From positions 4,327,501 through 4,391,500 of the forward strand of contig NZ_CP041969.1 in assembly GCF_014107495.1 (NCBI RefSeq): a DNA stretch of 64,000 bases, read 5' to 3'. Shown one piece after another: positions 9,091 through 18,903 of this stretch. This stretch comes from Cohnella cholangitidis. Lineage in GTDB: Bacteria; Bacillota; Bacilli; Paenibacillales; Paenibacillaceae. How positions within the stretch are numbered: position 1 is the stretch's first letter; each line of letters opens with the position of its first letter. Below the pieces are notes generated by a model that was not told the origin of the DNA, did not search any database, and saw only the letters and a program-made list of their open reading frames with translations. The translations under genes and the position numbers were made by a program.

Positions 9091-9930
9091 ATGAATCGAA
9101 CATTCATCGTCATCGTTCGTACGGCGGTCATGATCGCCATAGCGGGCATCGCCATTTTCCCGATCTATTGGATGGTCATGAGCTCGTTCCGCACCCACGA
9201 GGAAATTTTCAAATATACGACTTTAAGTCCCGAATTGTTCTTGCCGGTCGAATGGACTTTGCAGAATTACAAAGATATTTTCCTGGATCCTAGCAAGCCG
9301 TTCGGCAGATACATGCTGAACACGTTGTTCGTCGCGGTTATCGTCACGGCGATAGGCTTGCTGGTCAACGCGATGTCCGCTTTCGCCTTCGCGAAGCTAA
9401 GATTTCCGTTCAAAAAGCTGTTGCTCACGGTATTCATGTCTTCGCTGGTCATTCCGTACGAGGTGATCATGATTCCGCAATATTTGCTTATGCGCGATTT
9501 CGATTGGATCAACTCCTACATGGCGTTGATCGTCCCGCAGATCGTATGGGTGTTCGGCATTTTCATGCTCGTGCAGTTTTTCTCCGACATCCCGAGAGAT
9601 ATTTTGGACGCCGCCCGTATGGACGGAGCGGGGTGGTCGCGCATATTCGCCAAGATCGTGCTGCCGACAGCCGTGCCTGCGCTTATCACGCTGGGCATCA
9701 TGACGTTCCTCAACCAATGGGACTCGTTTCTCTGGCCGCTCGTCGTCATCAACGAAGAGAAGAAGCAGGTTATTCAGGTGGCGATCTCTTCGTTCCAGTC
9801 GTTGCGCAATATCTCGTGGGGCAAAATCTTGGCCGCCACCTCGATCAGCTCGGTTCCGATCTTGATCGTGTTCCTGTTCCTGCAGCGGTACTACGTGCAA
9901 GGTATTACGATGTCCGGAGTAAAGGGGTGA
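9091..9930 (+). CDS. ABC sugar transporter permease, MalG/UgpE type
   Basis: A 279-aa permease with six helices, starting at ATG 9091 after an AAGGAG site; an in-frame ATG at 9031 would overlap the upstream gene and lacks a site. The EAA-loop equivalent reads LDAARMDGAGWSRIF. The C-terminus ending in QGITMSGVKG is typical of this subfamily. It is the second half of the permease pair, and its stop overlaps a possible GTG start of the next gene, so the three genes are likely one transcript. Confidence 0.93.
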   Translation: MNRTFIVIVRTAVMIAIAGIAIFPIYWMVMSSFRTHEEIFKYTTLSPELFLPVEWTLQNYKDIFLDPSKPFGRYMLNTLFVAVIVTAIGLLVNAMSAFAFAKLRFPFKKLLLTVFMSSLVIPYEVIMIPQYLLMRDFDWINSYMALIVPQIVWVFGIFMLVQFFSDIPRDILDAARMDGAGWSRIFAKIVLPTAVPALITLGIMTFLNQWDSFLWPLVVINEEKKQVIQVAISSFQSLRNISWGKILAATSISSVPILIVFLFLQRYYVQGITMSGVKG

Positions 9931-9935
9931 GCGGG

Positions 9936-11984
9936 GTGCTTCCGGTTTGGTTAAACGAAAAGGTGGGCTTTCGCTGGCATGAGGAAGGCTTGTGGAAAGA
10001 AATCGAGTTCGGAGCGGCGTTGTACGGTTCGGACGAAGCGGTCTGGACGGCTAGCGCGGACGACGTTCCGATCGAGGTTCGTTTGGATTGGGAAAAGGGA
10101 GGCGAGACGACGAACGAGAGGAAAGTCGCATGCGTGACGGTGACGATCGGAAGGGATTTTCCCGGAGCATCGACGCCGTTCTCCGGCGCGAAAGTGTACT
10201 TCGAGAACGAATCCTCGCTAGAATGCGTCTGGAAGCCCCATCTCGCGCCGTCTGAAGGAATGGTCGTCGGCGATAAAGCTTTCCGTTCTCCGGCGATCGT
10301 CTTCGAGAACGGGACGGCGATGACGGCGCTCGTTCCCGATCTGCACTCCTTAGCAAGCGATAGGGACGTTCCGAACGTAATGGACTATACGGTTTCCGAC
10401 CGGGAGCTCGTCTACGGATTATGCGAATACGAGGAAGTCGGACACGTCTATCACCGACTGACGCCGAGGTCGAAAGTGCTGGATCGAAGGTTGCAGTTCC
10501 GGTTTTATCTCGTGGAATGGGAAAAGAAGGCGGGACAAAGAGAGCGCGATTTCCGTGCCGTGGAACGATTCCTCTGGGAACGGTTCGGACGCGAGGCGAT
10601 GCCGGTGTCCGATGAAGACGGAGGCGCGAAAGAGCTATCGTCGCTTGAACCGTATGCCAATTATGCTTACGGCTGGGCGCTGGACCGATGGAAGAATGTC
10701 GCTTGGCAGCAATTCCGGTTGGAAGGAGGGACGGAGGTCGGAGGAGTCGTCTTCCTCGTCTGCGCAAGGCAGAAGCCCGGCTTCGGACAAGAGGAGGAGT
10801 GGCGCGAGCCGAAGAGTTTATGGAACCAAGCGTGGTTCTGCGGACTGCGCTCGGCGTACGGATATGCTTTATGGGGACGGGAGAAAGGCAGGACGGACTG
10901 GGAGGAGAAAGCCGAACTCGCTCTTAACTTCGCGCTGTCGGCCCCCCAGACGGACGGCTTGTTCCCGGGTTATTACCAAGCCGGCGAGGACAACCGGTGG
11001 GAGTCGGGCCGGTGGTACATGTCGGGTCCGAGGCGTCCCGCGGGACACGAGGAGCATATCCATCTGCTGGACGCTTCGTGGACGTGTTGGTGGCTGCTCA
11101 AATGGTACCGGGACATTAAACGGGACGAACGGATACTGCCTTACGTGACGCGGTATGCGGAGAGACTGCTCGCGCTTCAGCGGGAAGACGGGGCATTCCC
11201 GGCTTGGGTCCGATTGGATGGAGCGGGGACGTCCCCGTTCCTAACGGAAAGCCCGGAGACGTCCATGCACGCCATGCTGTTCGTTTTGCTTCATCGCTTG
11301 CGGCCCGACGACAAGTACGTCGCCGCGGCGATCCGAGCGGCAACTTTCGTCGCCGACCGGATCGTGCCCGAAGGCCGATGGGAAGATTTCGAGACGTACT
11401 GGTCGTGCTCCCGGCAATGGGAAGGCAAGCAATTCGGGGAGAAGGATTCTCGCAGCGGCTTGTATAACCAATGCAACTTCGGGATGTATTGGTCGGCGGA
11501 GGCTTTCAAAGATTTATATTCCGTCACGGGAGATCCGCAGTGGTTGGAGCACGGGGAACAGGTGCTCGCCGAGGCTTCGCTGTACCAGCAAATCTGGCAG
11601 CCCGACTTCTTCCCGGTACCGACGGTCGGCGGATTCGGCGTCATGACCAGCGACGACGAATGGAACGACGCGCGTCAAAGCCTCTTTGCTTTAACTTACT
11701 GGGACTATTACCGCCTGACGGACAACGATAGCTACCGGGCCCGCGCGATATGGGCAATGAAGGCGTCCTTCTATATGATGTATTGTCCGGAGAACGTGGC
11801 GGTAAGAGCGATGTACGAGTCGGTGCACCCGCACTTCGACGAACGGGATTACGGGTTCCACATGGAAAACTTCAATCACCACGACGGTACTCCCGTCGAC
11901 GGATTGGGAGAGTTCACGATCTTCGATTGGGGCTGCGGCGCGGCGGCCGCATCGTTGGCGGAGTTCAAACGGAAGCTAGGTTAA
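9936..11984 (+). CDS. uncharacterised intracellular (alpha/alpha) toroid protein, glycosidase-like
   Basis: A 682-aa protein that I cannot assign to a named family. It has an N-terminal beta-rich part (about residues 1-210) and a C-terminal part rich in repeated helices with aromatic and acidic clusters (SLWNQAWFCGLRSAYGYALW, DGLFPGYYQAGEDNRW, SPETSMHAMLF, LYNQCNFGMYW), the look of an (alpha/alpha)6-barrel glycoside hydrolase or lyase. No signal peptide is seen, so it is probably cytoplasmic and acts on the imported oligosaccharide. GTG 9936 has AAAGGGG upstream; GTG 9927 is an alternative. It directly follows the permease gene, and a strong terminator ends the operon after it. Confidence 0.75.
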   Translation: MLPVWLNEKVGFRWHEEGLWKEIEFGAALYGSDEAVWTASADDVPIEVRLDWEKGGETTNERKVACVTVTIGRDFPGASTPFSGAKVYFENESSLECVWKPHLAPSEGMVVGDKAFRSPAIVFENGTAMTALVPDLHSLASDRDVPNVMDYTVSDRELVYGLCEYEEVGHVYHRLTPRSKVLDRRLQFRFYLVEWEKKAGQRERDFRAVERFLWERFGREAMPVSDEDGGAKELSSLEPYANYAYGWALDRWKNVAWQQFRLEGGTEVGGVVFLVCARQKPGFGQEEEWREPKSLWNQAWFCGLRSAYGYALWGREKGRTDWEEKAELALNFALSAPQTDGLFPGYYQAGEDNRWESGRWYMSGPRRPAGHEEHIHLLDASWTCWWLLKWYRDIKRDERILPYVTRYAERLLALQREDGAFPAWVRLDGAGTSPFLTESPETSMHAMLFVLLHRLRPDDKYVAAAIRAATFVADRIVPEGRWEDFETYWSCSRQWEGKQFGEKDSRSGLYNQCNFGMYWSAEAFKDLYSVTGDPQWLEHGEQVLAEASLYQQIWQPDFFPVPTVGGFGVMTSDDEWNDARQSLFALTYWDYYRLTDNDSYRARAIWAMKASFYMMYCPENVAVRAMYESVHPHFDERDYGFHMENFNHHDGTPVDGLGEFTIFDWGCGAAAASLAEFKRKLG

Positions 11985-11991
11985 AAAAAGG

Positions 11992-12018
11992 AGGCTTGCG
12001 GCAACGGGCCGCAAGCCT
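11992..12018 (+). terminator. terminator of the sugar-uptake operon
   Basis: AGGCTTGCGGC and GCCGCAAGCCT form an 11-bp perfect stem with a short loop just after the toroid protein gene. An AT-rich stretch follows, though the T run is weak. Confidence 0.75.
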
Positions 12019-12117
12019 CAAGTTATATATTTCAAAGGGGGGTCATGTATGTATCTTAACCTCTGAACATGAAGAGAGGATGAAAGGAATATTACGTTAT
12101 GATTACAAAACGACTAC

Positions 12118-12170
12118 AGGGCTGCCGAGGAGAGTTTCTCTACTACGAGTTTCTCTACTACGGCAGCCCT
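12118..12170 (-). terminator. terminator of cvfC
   Basis: AGGGCTGCCG at 12118 and CGGCAGCCCT at 12161 form a perfect 10-bp stem; the loop contains a direct repeat of TTTCTCTACTACG. On the minus strand a T-rich stretch follows. It sits 10 bp past the end of the minus-strand gene. Confidence 0.7.
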
Positions 12171-12180
12171 GCTAATTGTT

Positions 12181-13319
12181 TTAGTTATCCGCTTGCTGCT
12201 CGCGCATCCTAGTCATCTGCTGCCAGACGGAGCCTGCGGCTTCTTCGCCGCGTTCGATGCGGGCAACCGCCATCTCGGCTTGCAGGCGAACTTCGAATTC
12301 CGCTTCGCTTGTCGCCGTCCGGCGAAGGGCTTCCAGCGCGGTGTCGTCTCCCGCTTCGTACAAGAACCGGGCGGCGCGCCAGCGAACGAGCTTGTTGGAG
12401 TCTTCGAGAGCCTCGATCATCGGCGCGATCGCGATCGGGTCGCCGATATCGGACAACGTATCGCCCGCGTCCGGCGTACGGAACCGGACGAGTCTTTCAA
12501 AGCCGCGAACAGATACGGGAACGATTCCGGCGTGCGAAGATCGCCTAAGTAGACAACGGCGAGCCTTCGCACCGACATTTGGCTGTCATGGAGCGCACGG
12601 GCGATGACCGGCAAATCTTCCGGCGTAGGCTTAAGCCGTTCCAATGCGGCATACCGTTCTTGCCATTCTTGGGAATCGAGGGCCTTCATGACCTGATCCC
12701 CCGTTAACGGAGCGGGTGGCACGGGAGGGGCGGCTTCCGGTCCGGCAGCTATCGACTGGCGGATTAAGTCGCGCAACCGAGCGTCGGAATAGGCCGCTTC
12801 AAGCTCCCGCTGCACTTCGTCCAGTACCTCCTGAGGTTCGCCATAGCGAACCCCAAGATCCTCAAGCATGCGCTCGCGGATCATCGTCGCTCCCGCGGCT
12901 TCGGACACGGCTTGCGCGAATCGTTCGGGCATAGCCGCGCGGAATTCCTGGCCTCCGCTGCGCACCCGAAGCTGCATCGGGATGCCGCGGAACATTTGCA
13001 CGCGGACGTGAGCCTCGCCGAACCCCCCCGCGTCTTCTCCCGGACCGGTTAACGATCCGCCGGCCGCGATTCCGAATGCTTCCCTGACGCCGTCTAGAAT
13101 GGCGGCCCAGTCCGCATTGCCTCTGCGGTCCAGGGCAAGAAAATCCGACGTATGGAATATCGCTTTGACGCCGGGAACCTCCAACAGTTTCGCGATTAAC
13201 GGAGGCACCGCCGTCGAGTATTTGCCGTAATTCAACTGAACTCCGGGATCGAGCCTAACGTCCACGTTCAGCTTCATTGTATTGGGACTTGGGGTAGGCT
13301 CGATGGACAACAATTTCAT
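12181..13319 (-). CDS. cvfC: conserved virulence factor C family protein (Nfu-N plus HEAT), frameshift
   Basis: About 379 aa when repaired. The first 85 residues are an Nfu/NifU N-terminal domain (starting MKLLSIEPTPSPNTMKLNVD, with GVKAIFHTSDFLALDR), and the C-terminal third consists of HEAT-like repeats with HDSQMSVRRLAVVYLGDL and DSNKLVRWRAARFLYEAG. This architecture is that of the CvfC family, conserved in Bacillota and named for its effect on virulence in Staphylococcus aureus; its biochemical role is not settled. The frame breaks near 12464-12470: one missing base turns SVRRTAGDTLSDIGD into a different reading. ATG 13319 has a GAGGGG site. Single gene, convergent with the sugar operon. 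Confidence 0.85.
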
Positions 13320-13465
13320 GGAATACCCCTCGCTTTCTTCTTTTACTCCACAATACCTTAATCGGGACCGAAATGCCAAAATTGCGGTTGTCGAAAAAAA
13401 GGATTGATCCATCATTTGCAGAATTACCTTATGATTTACTAAGTGTAACTTGGGAGGCTTGGCCC

Positions 13466-15802
13466 GTGCGTGCTTTTCTACTCCTTTCGGCGGTTGTTAA
13501 GTTCAACAGTCGGAAACCCCCTACCGTTCAATGGCGGGTATCCGGCATTTATCGTTATGCGTTTAGTTTGTTAGTGAGCTTGTCGCTATGCATAGGCAGT
13601 GCTGCTTCGGCTTTCGGAGAGCCAAAGCCGGATCCTGCTATCGCTGTATTTTCCCAAGAATCCGCGATGGAAAAGGTTGTTCAATTGCTGCCGGACGTCC
13701 GTTCCCTGAAGCCTAGCCTATCGGAGCTAACGTACAGGAGCGATGATATCGCGCGTCTAACTGTACCGGTTTGGCATTTTGTTTGGACAAAGGGGGCGGG
13801 GGCTCACCCTACCCAATTGCATGTTAACGTGGACGCGATGACCATGGATTTGTTGGACGTTCATTGGCGCTCATGGGACGGGACACCCAACGTAGATTCT
13901 TCTTATCCCGCGAAGATTAATAGGGAGCAAGCAATGGGAATTTCAAAGAAGTTTATATTGGAAGCCTTGCCCTCCCTAAAAGGAGCGGGGTTACGCGTAG
14001 TGCCTTGGAATATGGAAGATACGGAGCCAATCTCTCCGTTGTTCGGTAGTGCAAGATATTCTTTTTCTTTTGCGGTCATCATAAATGGTTATCCGATTTA
14101 TAATACTCGAGTTCATGTCTCGCTGGATGGCAGCGGGGATGTGAAGGGCTTTTATTTTACGGGGGATCCCGGGACATTTGCCCCAGTCGATATCAAGCTG
14201 TCTTCTTCTGAAGCTCATGCGCGATGGTCCGAGCAGCTCAGCCTGAGGTTGAACTATACGAATTTTAATCCGTTTTTCTTCGACAGTAATAGCGATTGGA
14301 ACTTGGCTTACGAGATTCAAACCTTGAGCGAAGCAATTGATGCAAAGAATGGCTCCCCAATTTCTACGTATCGATTCAAGGGGGGAGATCCATTGGAGAT
14401 GAGATCGGTAACCTCCGATAGTATGCCTTTCGTCAAGCATACCGTTTCGAAGCAGCAAGCGATTTTCGAAATAGAGGCTTACGCGGAAATTCCCGATAAC
14501 ATGGAATGGACTGGCTTTAATCGATCCGATATCGATCCGAGTTCTCCGAACTTATGGGTTCTTAGAGGGGAAAATCGGGATGAGCCCGAATCTCGGGGGG
14601 TAGAAGCAGAAGTAAATGCGGATACAGGACAAATTTATTCTTTTACCACCCATGCCGATGTCTTATTCCACGGATTAACCGAGGAACAAAAGAGCGCGTT
14701 ACCGAAGATAACGGCTTCCGAAGCTTTGGTCATCGCGGATCGTTGGATGGTGGCTCACGTCGAAGATTTCTCCGCTCGTTATAAGCGAGGAATACTACTC
14801 GAGGCAGACGACGATTGGGGCTACTATATTCGGATAAAATACATAATGTTCTATCGGGGAATTCCGGTTAATAACCAGGACATGACGATTACCTTAAACG
14901 GCAACGGCAAGGTAGTCGAGTACGAAGGTCAAATGAAGTCTCCGACTATATCTGAATTAGCGCTTCTGAAGAACGAAATATCGGCAGAACAAGCGAAACA
15001 AAAACTTTTGGACGATTTTGAGCTAGAGCCTATGTATGCAAGTGACGATCCGGGGGCGAAAGTGACGAAGGATGGTCAATATGTACGCCCGGAATCGTAT
15101 GTGCAATTTATACCCGTAGACAGGATGAAATATAGTGGATATTTATTCGCGCTCGATGCGGGCACAGGGCAAAGAATATCGATGAATGGTATCCTCACTC
15201 CAGTAATCGGTGGAACACTGCCGACGAATATCGCCTCACACAAGTCATCTAAGGCCATGCAAATGCTACTTGACCATGGCGTTATATTTCTGGATCAACA
15301 AGGGAAGTTGAATCCGAATCGGACGGTTGCCAGAGGAGAATTCTTGCGTATGGTTCGATTGGCGGTCCAACCGCTATTTCCGACTGGTCCCCGGATGGAT
15401 AATCCCGCATTTACGGATATCGATGTTCATTCACCATATAGCGGAGATATTCAATTTTTTATTAAGAGAAAATGGCTACAACCAGCTCCGGAAACGAAAT
15501 TTCAGACGGATATACCTCTAACCAGGGAACAACTGGCTATATGGATAACTGCCATAACGGGGGGCGAGAAAGTAGCAAGCCAATTAAGTAGAGCTGCCTC
15601 CGTAAATAAACTTAAAGATAATAAGAGTTTGACGAATCGCGGAGCGGTGGCGTTCGCTCTGAAGTACGGCTTCATGACAGCACATAAGGGAGAATTCAAG
15701 CCGTTATCAAAGGTTACCTTGGCAGAGGTTTCGGAGGTTTTAGTTAAACTGGCGGAGAAGCAACAAAAGATGGATTATTCTCTGTTAGAGACGGGTAATT
15801 AA
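13466..15802 (+). CDS. secreted YcdB/YcdC-domain protein with C-terminal SLH-like repeats
   Basis: About 778 aa from GTG 13466, which has GGGAGG 8 bp upstream; the frame extends further 5' but without a ribosome site. A signal peptide (YAFSLLVSLSLCIGSAASAFG) is preceded by an unusually long hydrophilic leader, so a later GTG near 13538 is also possible. The middle holds two YcdB/YcdC-type repeats with PepSY-like elements (each with a SYPAKINREQA or LPKITASEAL-like segment). The end carries S-layer homology-like motifs (LNPNRTVARGEFLRMVRLAV, PLTREQLAIWITAITGG) that bind pyruvylated wall polymers. It is likely a surface-anchored protein; no catalytic residues can be named. Codon use is slightly more AT-rich than its neighbours. 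Confidence 0.75.
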   Translation: MRAFLLLSAVVKFNSRKPPTVQWRVSGIYRYAFSLLVSLSLCIGSAASAFGEPKPDPAIAVFSQESAMEKVVQLLPDVRSLKPSLSELTYRSDDIARLTVPVWHFVWTKGAGAHPTQLHVNVDAMTMDLLDVHWRSWDGTPNVDSSYPAKINREQAMGISKKFILEALPSLKGAGLRVVPWNMEDTEPISPLFGSARYSFSFAVIINGYPIYNTRVHVSLDGSGDVKGFYFTGDPGTFAPVDIKLSSSEAHARWSEQLSLRLNYTNFNPFFFDSNSDWNLAYEIQTLSEAIDAKNGSPISTYRFKGGDPLEMRSVTSDSMPFVKHTVSKQQAIFEIEAYAEIPDNMEWTGFNRSDIDPSSPNLWVLRGENRDEPESRGVEAEVNADTGQIYSFTTHADVLFHGLTEEQKSALPKITASEALVIADRWMVAHVEDFSARYKRGILLEADDDWGYYIRIKYIMFYRGIPVNNQDMTITLNGNGKVVEYEGQMKSPTISELALLKNEISAEQAKQKLLDDFELEPMYASDDPGAKVTKDGQYVRPESYVQFIPVDRMKYSGYLFALDAGTGQRISMNGILTPVIGGTLPTNIASHKSSKAMQMLLDHGVIFLDQQGKLNPNRTVARGEFLRMVRLAVQPLFPTGPRMDNPAFTDIDVHSPYSGDIQFFIKRKWLQPAPETKFQTDIPLTREQLAIWITAITGGEKVASQLSRAASVNKLKDNKSLTNRGAVAFALKYGFMTAHKGEFKPLSKVTLAEVSEVLVKLAEKQQKMDYSLLETGN

Positions 15803-15828
15803 TAAATAGATGTTCGACAGAGTGCCTT

Positions 15829-15852
15829 GCCCGTTAGGGTCGGGCTTTTTTT
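15829..15852 (+). terminator. terminator after the YcdB/SLH gene
   Basis: GCCCG, a 7-nt loop, and CGGGC are followed by seven T residues. Short but well formed. Confidence 0.7.
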
Positions 15853-15921
15853 CTTGAGTACCTTGGTACATTTCTGAGTTTCCTGATATAGTATACATGA
15901 GCACATCATCGGAGGGATTCC

Positions 15922-16902
15922 ATGCTTAGAAGACGCTTCGGAAATTTGGATTCCGTAGGTGCTGGCAAAGCATCGATGGATCAATTCGACCGTTGGCGTG
16001 AAGATAGGTTTCGCAAGCTGCGCAACAAAGAATACGGAGAGTGCGTCCGTAACGTCGAGCCAGACCTGAGATTTTTACAGCATAATCGCAGCGAGCCATC
16101 TATAACATGGATCGGCCACTCCACGTTTCTTATACAGATGGCGGGCTTGAACATCGTTACGGATCCCGTATGGGCCCGTAGGATGGCATTTCAGAAGAGA
16201 CTGGCTCCGCCCGGTATAGAATTGTCGGACATGCCGTCGATAGACGTTGTTCTGATCTCGCATGCCCACTATGACCACCTGCACGTATCGTCTTTGCGGA
16301 GACTTAAAGGTCCGAAGAAGATGATCGTCCCGGCCGGTTTGCGAAAAAAGCTGATCGTGCGCGGGTTTCTTCAAGCCCAAGAACTGCACTGGTGGGAGGA
16401 CACTTCGTTCCACGGGGTGAAGTTTACTTTCGTCCCGGCCCAGCATTGGACGCGTCGCAACCCTTGGGATATGAACACGTCTCATTGGGGCGGTTGGGTG
16501 CTGCAGATCGATCATGGACCGACGATTTATTTTGCGGGAGACAGCGGTTATTTCCGCGGATTTAGCGAGATCGGACGGAAGTTCGATATCGATATGGCCC
16601 TGCTGCCGATCGGAGCTTATGATCCCGAATGGTTCATGGCTTCCCAGCATGTGAGCCCGGAAGAAGCTTTGCAGGCTTTCCTGGACGTTAAGGCGAAGTA
16701 TTTCGTACCTATGCATTACGGTGCATTTAAGCTTTCGGACGACACTCCGGCCGAGGCTTTGCAGAGATTGGAAGCGGCTAGGGTGCAGCTCGGCATTCCG
16801 GAAGAGAAGCTTCTGCTTCTGCAGCATGGCGAGACTTTGCGGTTCGAAAGCCATATTCTAGAAACCCCCAAAGAAAAAGAAAAGGATGGATTAGACTCAT
16901 GA
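15922..16902 (+). CDS. metallo-beta-lactamase-fold hydrolase, NAPE-PLD/UlaG-like
   Basis: A 326-aa soluble protein with the metal-binding motif HAHYDHLH, an earlier WIGHSTFLIQ strand, a later FAGDSGY (bridging Asp) and PMHYGAF (C-terminal His). This set is typical of the MBL-fold group that contains N-acyl-phosphatidylethanolamine phospholipase D and UlaG. The bacterial members are seldom characterised; some act on phospholipids. A GGAGG site precedes ATG 15922. Its stop codon overlaps the start of the ABC-F gene (ATGA), so the two are translationally coupled. Intact. Confidence 0.85.
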   Translation: MLRRRFGNLDSVGAGKASMDQFDRWREDRFRKLRNKEYGECVRNVEPDLRFLQHNRSEPSITWIGHSTFLIQMAGLNIVTDPVWARRMAFQKRLAPPGIELSDMPSIDVVLISHAHYDHLHVSSLRRLKGPKKMIVPAGLRKKLIVRGFLQAQELHWWEDTSFHGVKFTFVPAQHWTRRNPWDMNTSHWGGWVLQIDHGPTIYFAGDSGYFRGFSEIGRKFDIDMALLPIGAYDPEWFMASQHVSPEEALQAFLDVKAKYFVPMHYGAFKLSDDTPAEALQRLEAARVQLGIPEEKLLLLQHGETLRFESHILETPKEKEKDGLDS

Positions 16903-18527
16903 TTACCGTATCCGGCGTAAGCCTGCGTTTCGGCAAACGCCCCCTATTCGAAGATGTAAATATCAAATTCACTCCCGGCAACTGCTACGGTCTGATCGGA
17001 GCGAACGGAGCGGGTAAATCCACGTTCCTGAAAATCCTGTCCGGCGAAGTGGAATCCTCCTCTGGCGAAGTTCACATCACGCCGGGCGAGCGTCTCGCGG
17101 TCCTTAAGCAAAACCATTTCGAATACGACGAGTTCAACGTATTGGAGACGGTCATTATGGGACACGATCGTCTGTACAAGGTTATGAAAGAGAAAGACGC
17201 CATTTACTTGAAAGAGGATTTCTCGGACGAAGACGGCATGCGCGCCGGCGAGCTCGAAGCCGAATTCGCGGAAATGAACGGCTGGGAAGCCGAGAGCGAA
17301 GCTGCAGGCATGTTGAACGGCCTCGGTATCACGACCGAACTGCACGATAAGAAAATGTCGGAGCTCAGCGGTAACGAGAAGGTTCGCGTGTTGCTCGCGC
17401 AAGCTTTGTTCGGCAATCCGAATATTTTGCTGCTCGATGAGCCTACCAACCACTTGGATCTGGTGTCCATCAACTGGTTGGAAGATTTCTTGTCCCGTTA
17501 CGAAGGTACCGTTATCGTCGTATCCCATGACCGTCACTTCTTGAACCAAGTATGTACGCATATCGCGGATATCGACTACGGCAAGATTCAAATGTATGTC
17601 GGTAACTACGATTTCTGGTACGAGTCCAGCCAATTGGCGATGAAGCTCATGCGCGACCAGAACAAGAAGAAAGAAGACAAGATCAAGGAATTGCAAGAGT
17701 TCGTTCAACGGTTCTCCGCGAACAAATCCAAAGCGAAGCAAGCGACAAGCCGTAAGAAGCTATTGGACAAAATCTCGCTGGACGATATCCGTCCTTCGAA
17801 TCGCAAATATCCGTTCATCAACTTCAAGCCGGAGCGCGAGGTAGGCAAACAAGTCGTAACGGTAGAAAATCTCTCGGCTACTCTGGACGGAGAGAAAGTG
17901 TTGAATGGCGTTAACTTCGTCGTTAACAAAGGCGACAAAATCGCGCTGGTCGGTCCATACGGCCATGCCAAAACGTTGCTGTTCCAAATTCTCGTCGGGG
18001 AAAAAGAGCCTGAAGAGGGCGCGGTGACATGGGGCGTTACGGCGACAAAAGCTTATTTCCCTAAGGAAAACTCGGCCTATTTCGACGGAGTGGACTTGAA
18101 TCTGGTCGAATGGCTACGTCAATACACTAAAGATCCGGATGAATCGTTCATCCGCGGTTTCCTTGGCCGGATGCTGTTCTCGGGCGACGAAGCGCTGAAG
18201 AAGGGCTCAGTATTGTCCGGGGGAGAAAAAGTACGTTGCATGCTTTCCCGCATGATGCTGACGAACGGCAACGTGCTGTTGCTTGACGAGCCGACGAACC
18301 ACTTGGACTTGGAGTCCATTACGGCGCTCAATAACGGGTTGATCGACTTCGACGGACCGATTATCTTTACGTCGCATGACCATCAGTTCATGCAGACGAT
18401 CGCCAACCGGATAATCGAAATTACGCCTAACGGTATCATCGACAGGATGATGACTTTCGACGAGTACTTGGAGCATCCGGAAGTGCAGGAGCTTCGCGCG
18501 AAGTTGATCCCAGAAGAAGATAGATAA
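16899..18527 (+). CDS. ABC-F family ATPase (YkpA/YbiT-like)
   Basis: A 542-aa soluble protein with two ABC ATPase domains and no membrane segments. Domain 1 has the Walker A GANGAGKST, signature LSGNEKVRV and Walker B ILLLDEPTNHLD; the linker (about residues 240-310) is rich in Lys and Glu; domain 2 has GPYGHAKTL in place of a canonical Walker A, signature LSGGEKVRC and VLLLDEPTNHLD. The GHAKT form is known in the YbiT/YkpA branch. ABC-F proteins bind the ribosomal E site and rescue or protect translation. Starts inside the stop of the preceding gene; a strong terminator follows. Confidence 0.93.
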   Translation: MITVSGVSLRFGKRPLFEDVNIKFTPGNCYGLIGANGAGKSTFLKILSGEVESSSGEVHITPGERLAVLKQNHFEYDEFNVLETVIMGHDRLYKVMKEKDAIYLKEDFSDEDGMRAGELEAEFAEMNGWEAESEAAGMLNGLGITTELHDKKMSELSGNEKVRVLLAQALFGNPNILLLDEPTNHLDLVSINWLEDFLSRYEGTVIVVSHDRHFLNQVCTHIADIDYGKIQMYVGNYDFWYESSQLAMKLMRDQNKKKEDKIKELQEFVQRFSANKSKAKQATSRKKLLDKISLDDIRPSNRKYPFINFKPEREVGKQVVTVENLSATLDGEKVLNGVNFVVNKGDKIALVGPYGHAKTLLFQILVGEKEPEEGAVTWGVTATKAYFPKENSAYFDGVDLNLVEWLRQYTKDPDESFIRGFLGRMLFSGDEALKKGSVLSGGEKVRCMLSRMMLTNGNVLLLDEPTNHLDLESITALNNGLIDFDGPIIFTSHDHQFMQTIANRIIEITPNGIIDRMMTFDEYLEHPEVQELRAKLIPEEDR

Positions 18528-18534
18528 GATTTCG

Positions 18535-18567
18535 ACGCTTGCCGGCACTGATCGGCAAGCGTTTTTT
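18535..18567 (+). terminator. terminator after the ABC-F gene
   Basis: ACGCTTGCCG and CGGCAAGCGT form a perfect 10-bp stem followed by six T residues. Confidence 0.9.
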
Positions 18568-18607
18568 GCAGTTGGAGGCAGCCGGTTGCGTTGAGCCCCA
18601 TTTATAG

Positions 18608-18903
18608 CGCAAAAAGCGACTATAGCTAGGCTGAACCGTCAACGTGCCCTCTCATTGTCGCAAAAAGCGACTATAGCGAGGCCGAACCATCGACGTGCCC
18701 TCTCATTGTCGCAAAAAGCGACTATAGCGAGGCCGAACCAACGTGCCCGCTCTTTGTCGCAAAAAGCGACTATAGTGAGTCCGAACCGTCATCGTGCCCT
18801 CTCATTGTCGCAAAAAGCGACTATAGCGAGGCCGAACCATCGACGTACCCTCTCATTGTCGCAAAATGCGACTATAGTGAGTCCGAGCCGTCATCGTGCC
18901 CTT
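18608..18903 (+). repeat. six-copy 51-bp tandem repeat with GTCGC-AAAAA-GCGAC hairpin
   Basis: Units start with CGCAAAAAGCGACTATAG at 18608, 18659, 18710, 18758, 18809 and 18860: spacings 51, 51, 48, 51, 51. Each core can fold as GTCGC-AAAAA-GCGAC. Two variants of the remainder occur (GCGAGGCCGAACC and TGAGTCCGAACCGTCATC): copies 2, 3 and 5 are the first kind, 4 and 6 the second. All lengths are multiples of three, so a weak ORF stays open through the array, but there is no ribosome site. It lies between a terminator and the CDF gene. Function unknown. Confidence 0.85.

Noticed and set aside
9504..9935. N-terminal extension of the toroid protein back to 9504
   Set aside because: It overlaps the permease in another frame, has no ribosome site, and the family-like sequence begins after GTG 9936.
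18608..18903. CRISPR array
   Set aside because: The whole 51-bp unit is repeated, there are no unique spacers and no cas genes nearby.
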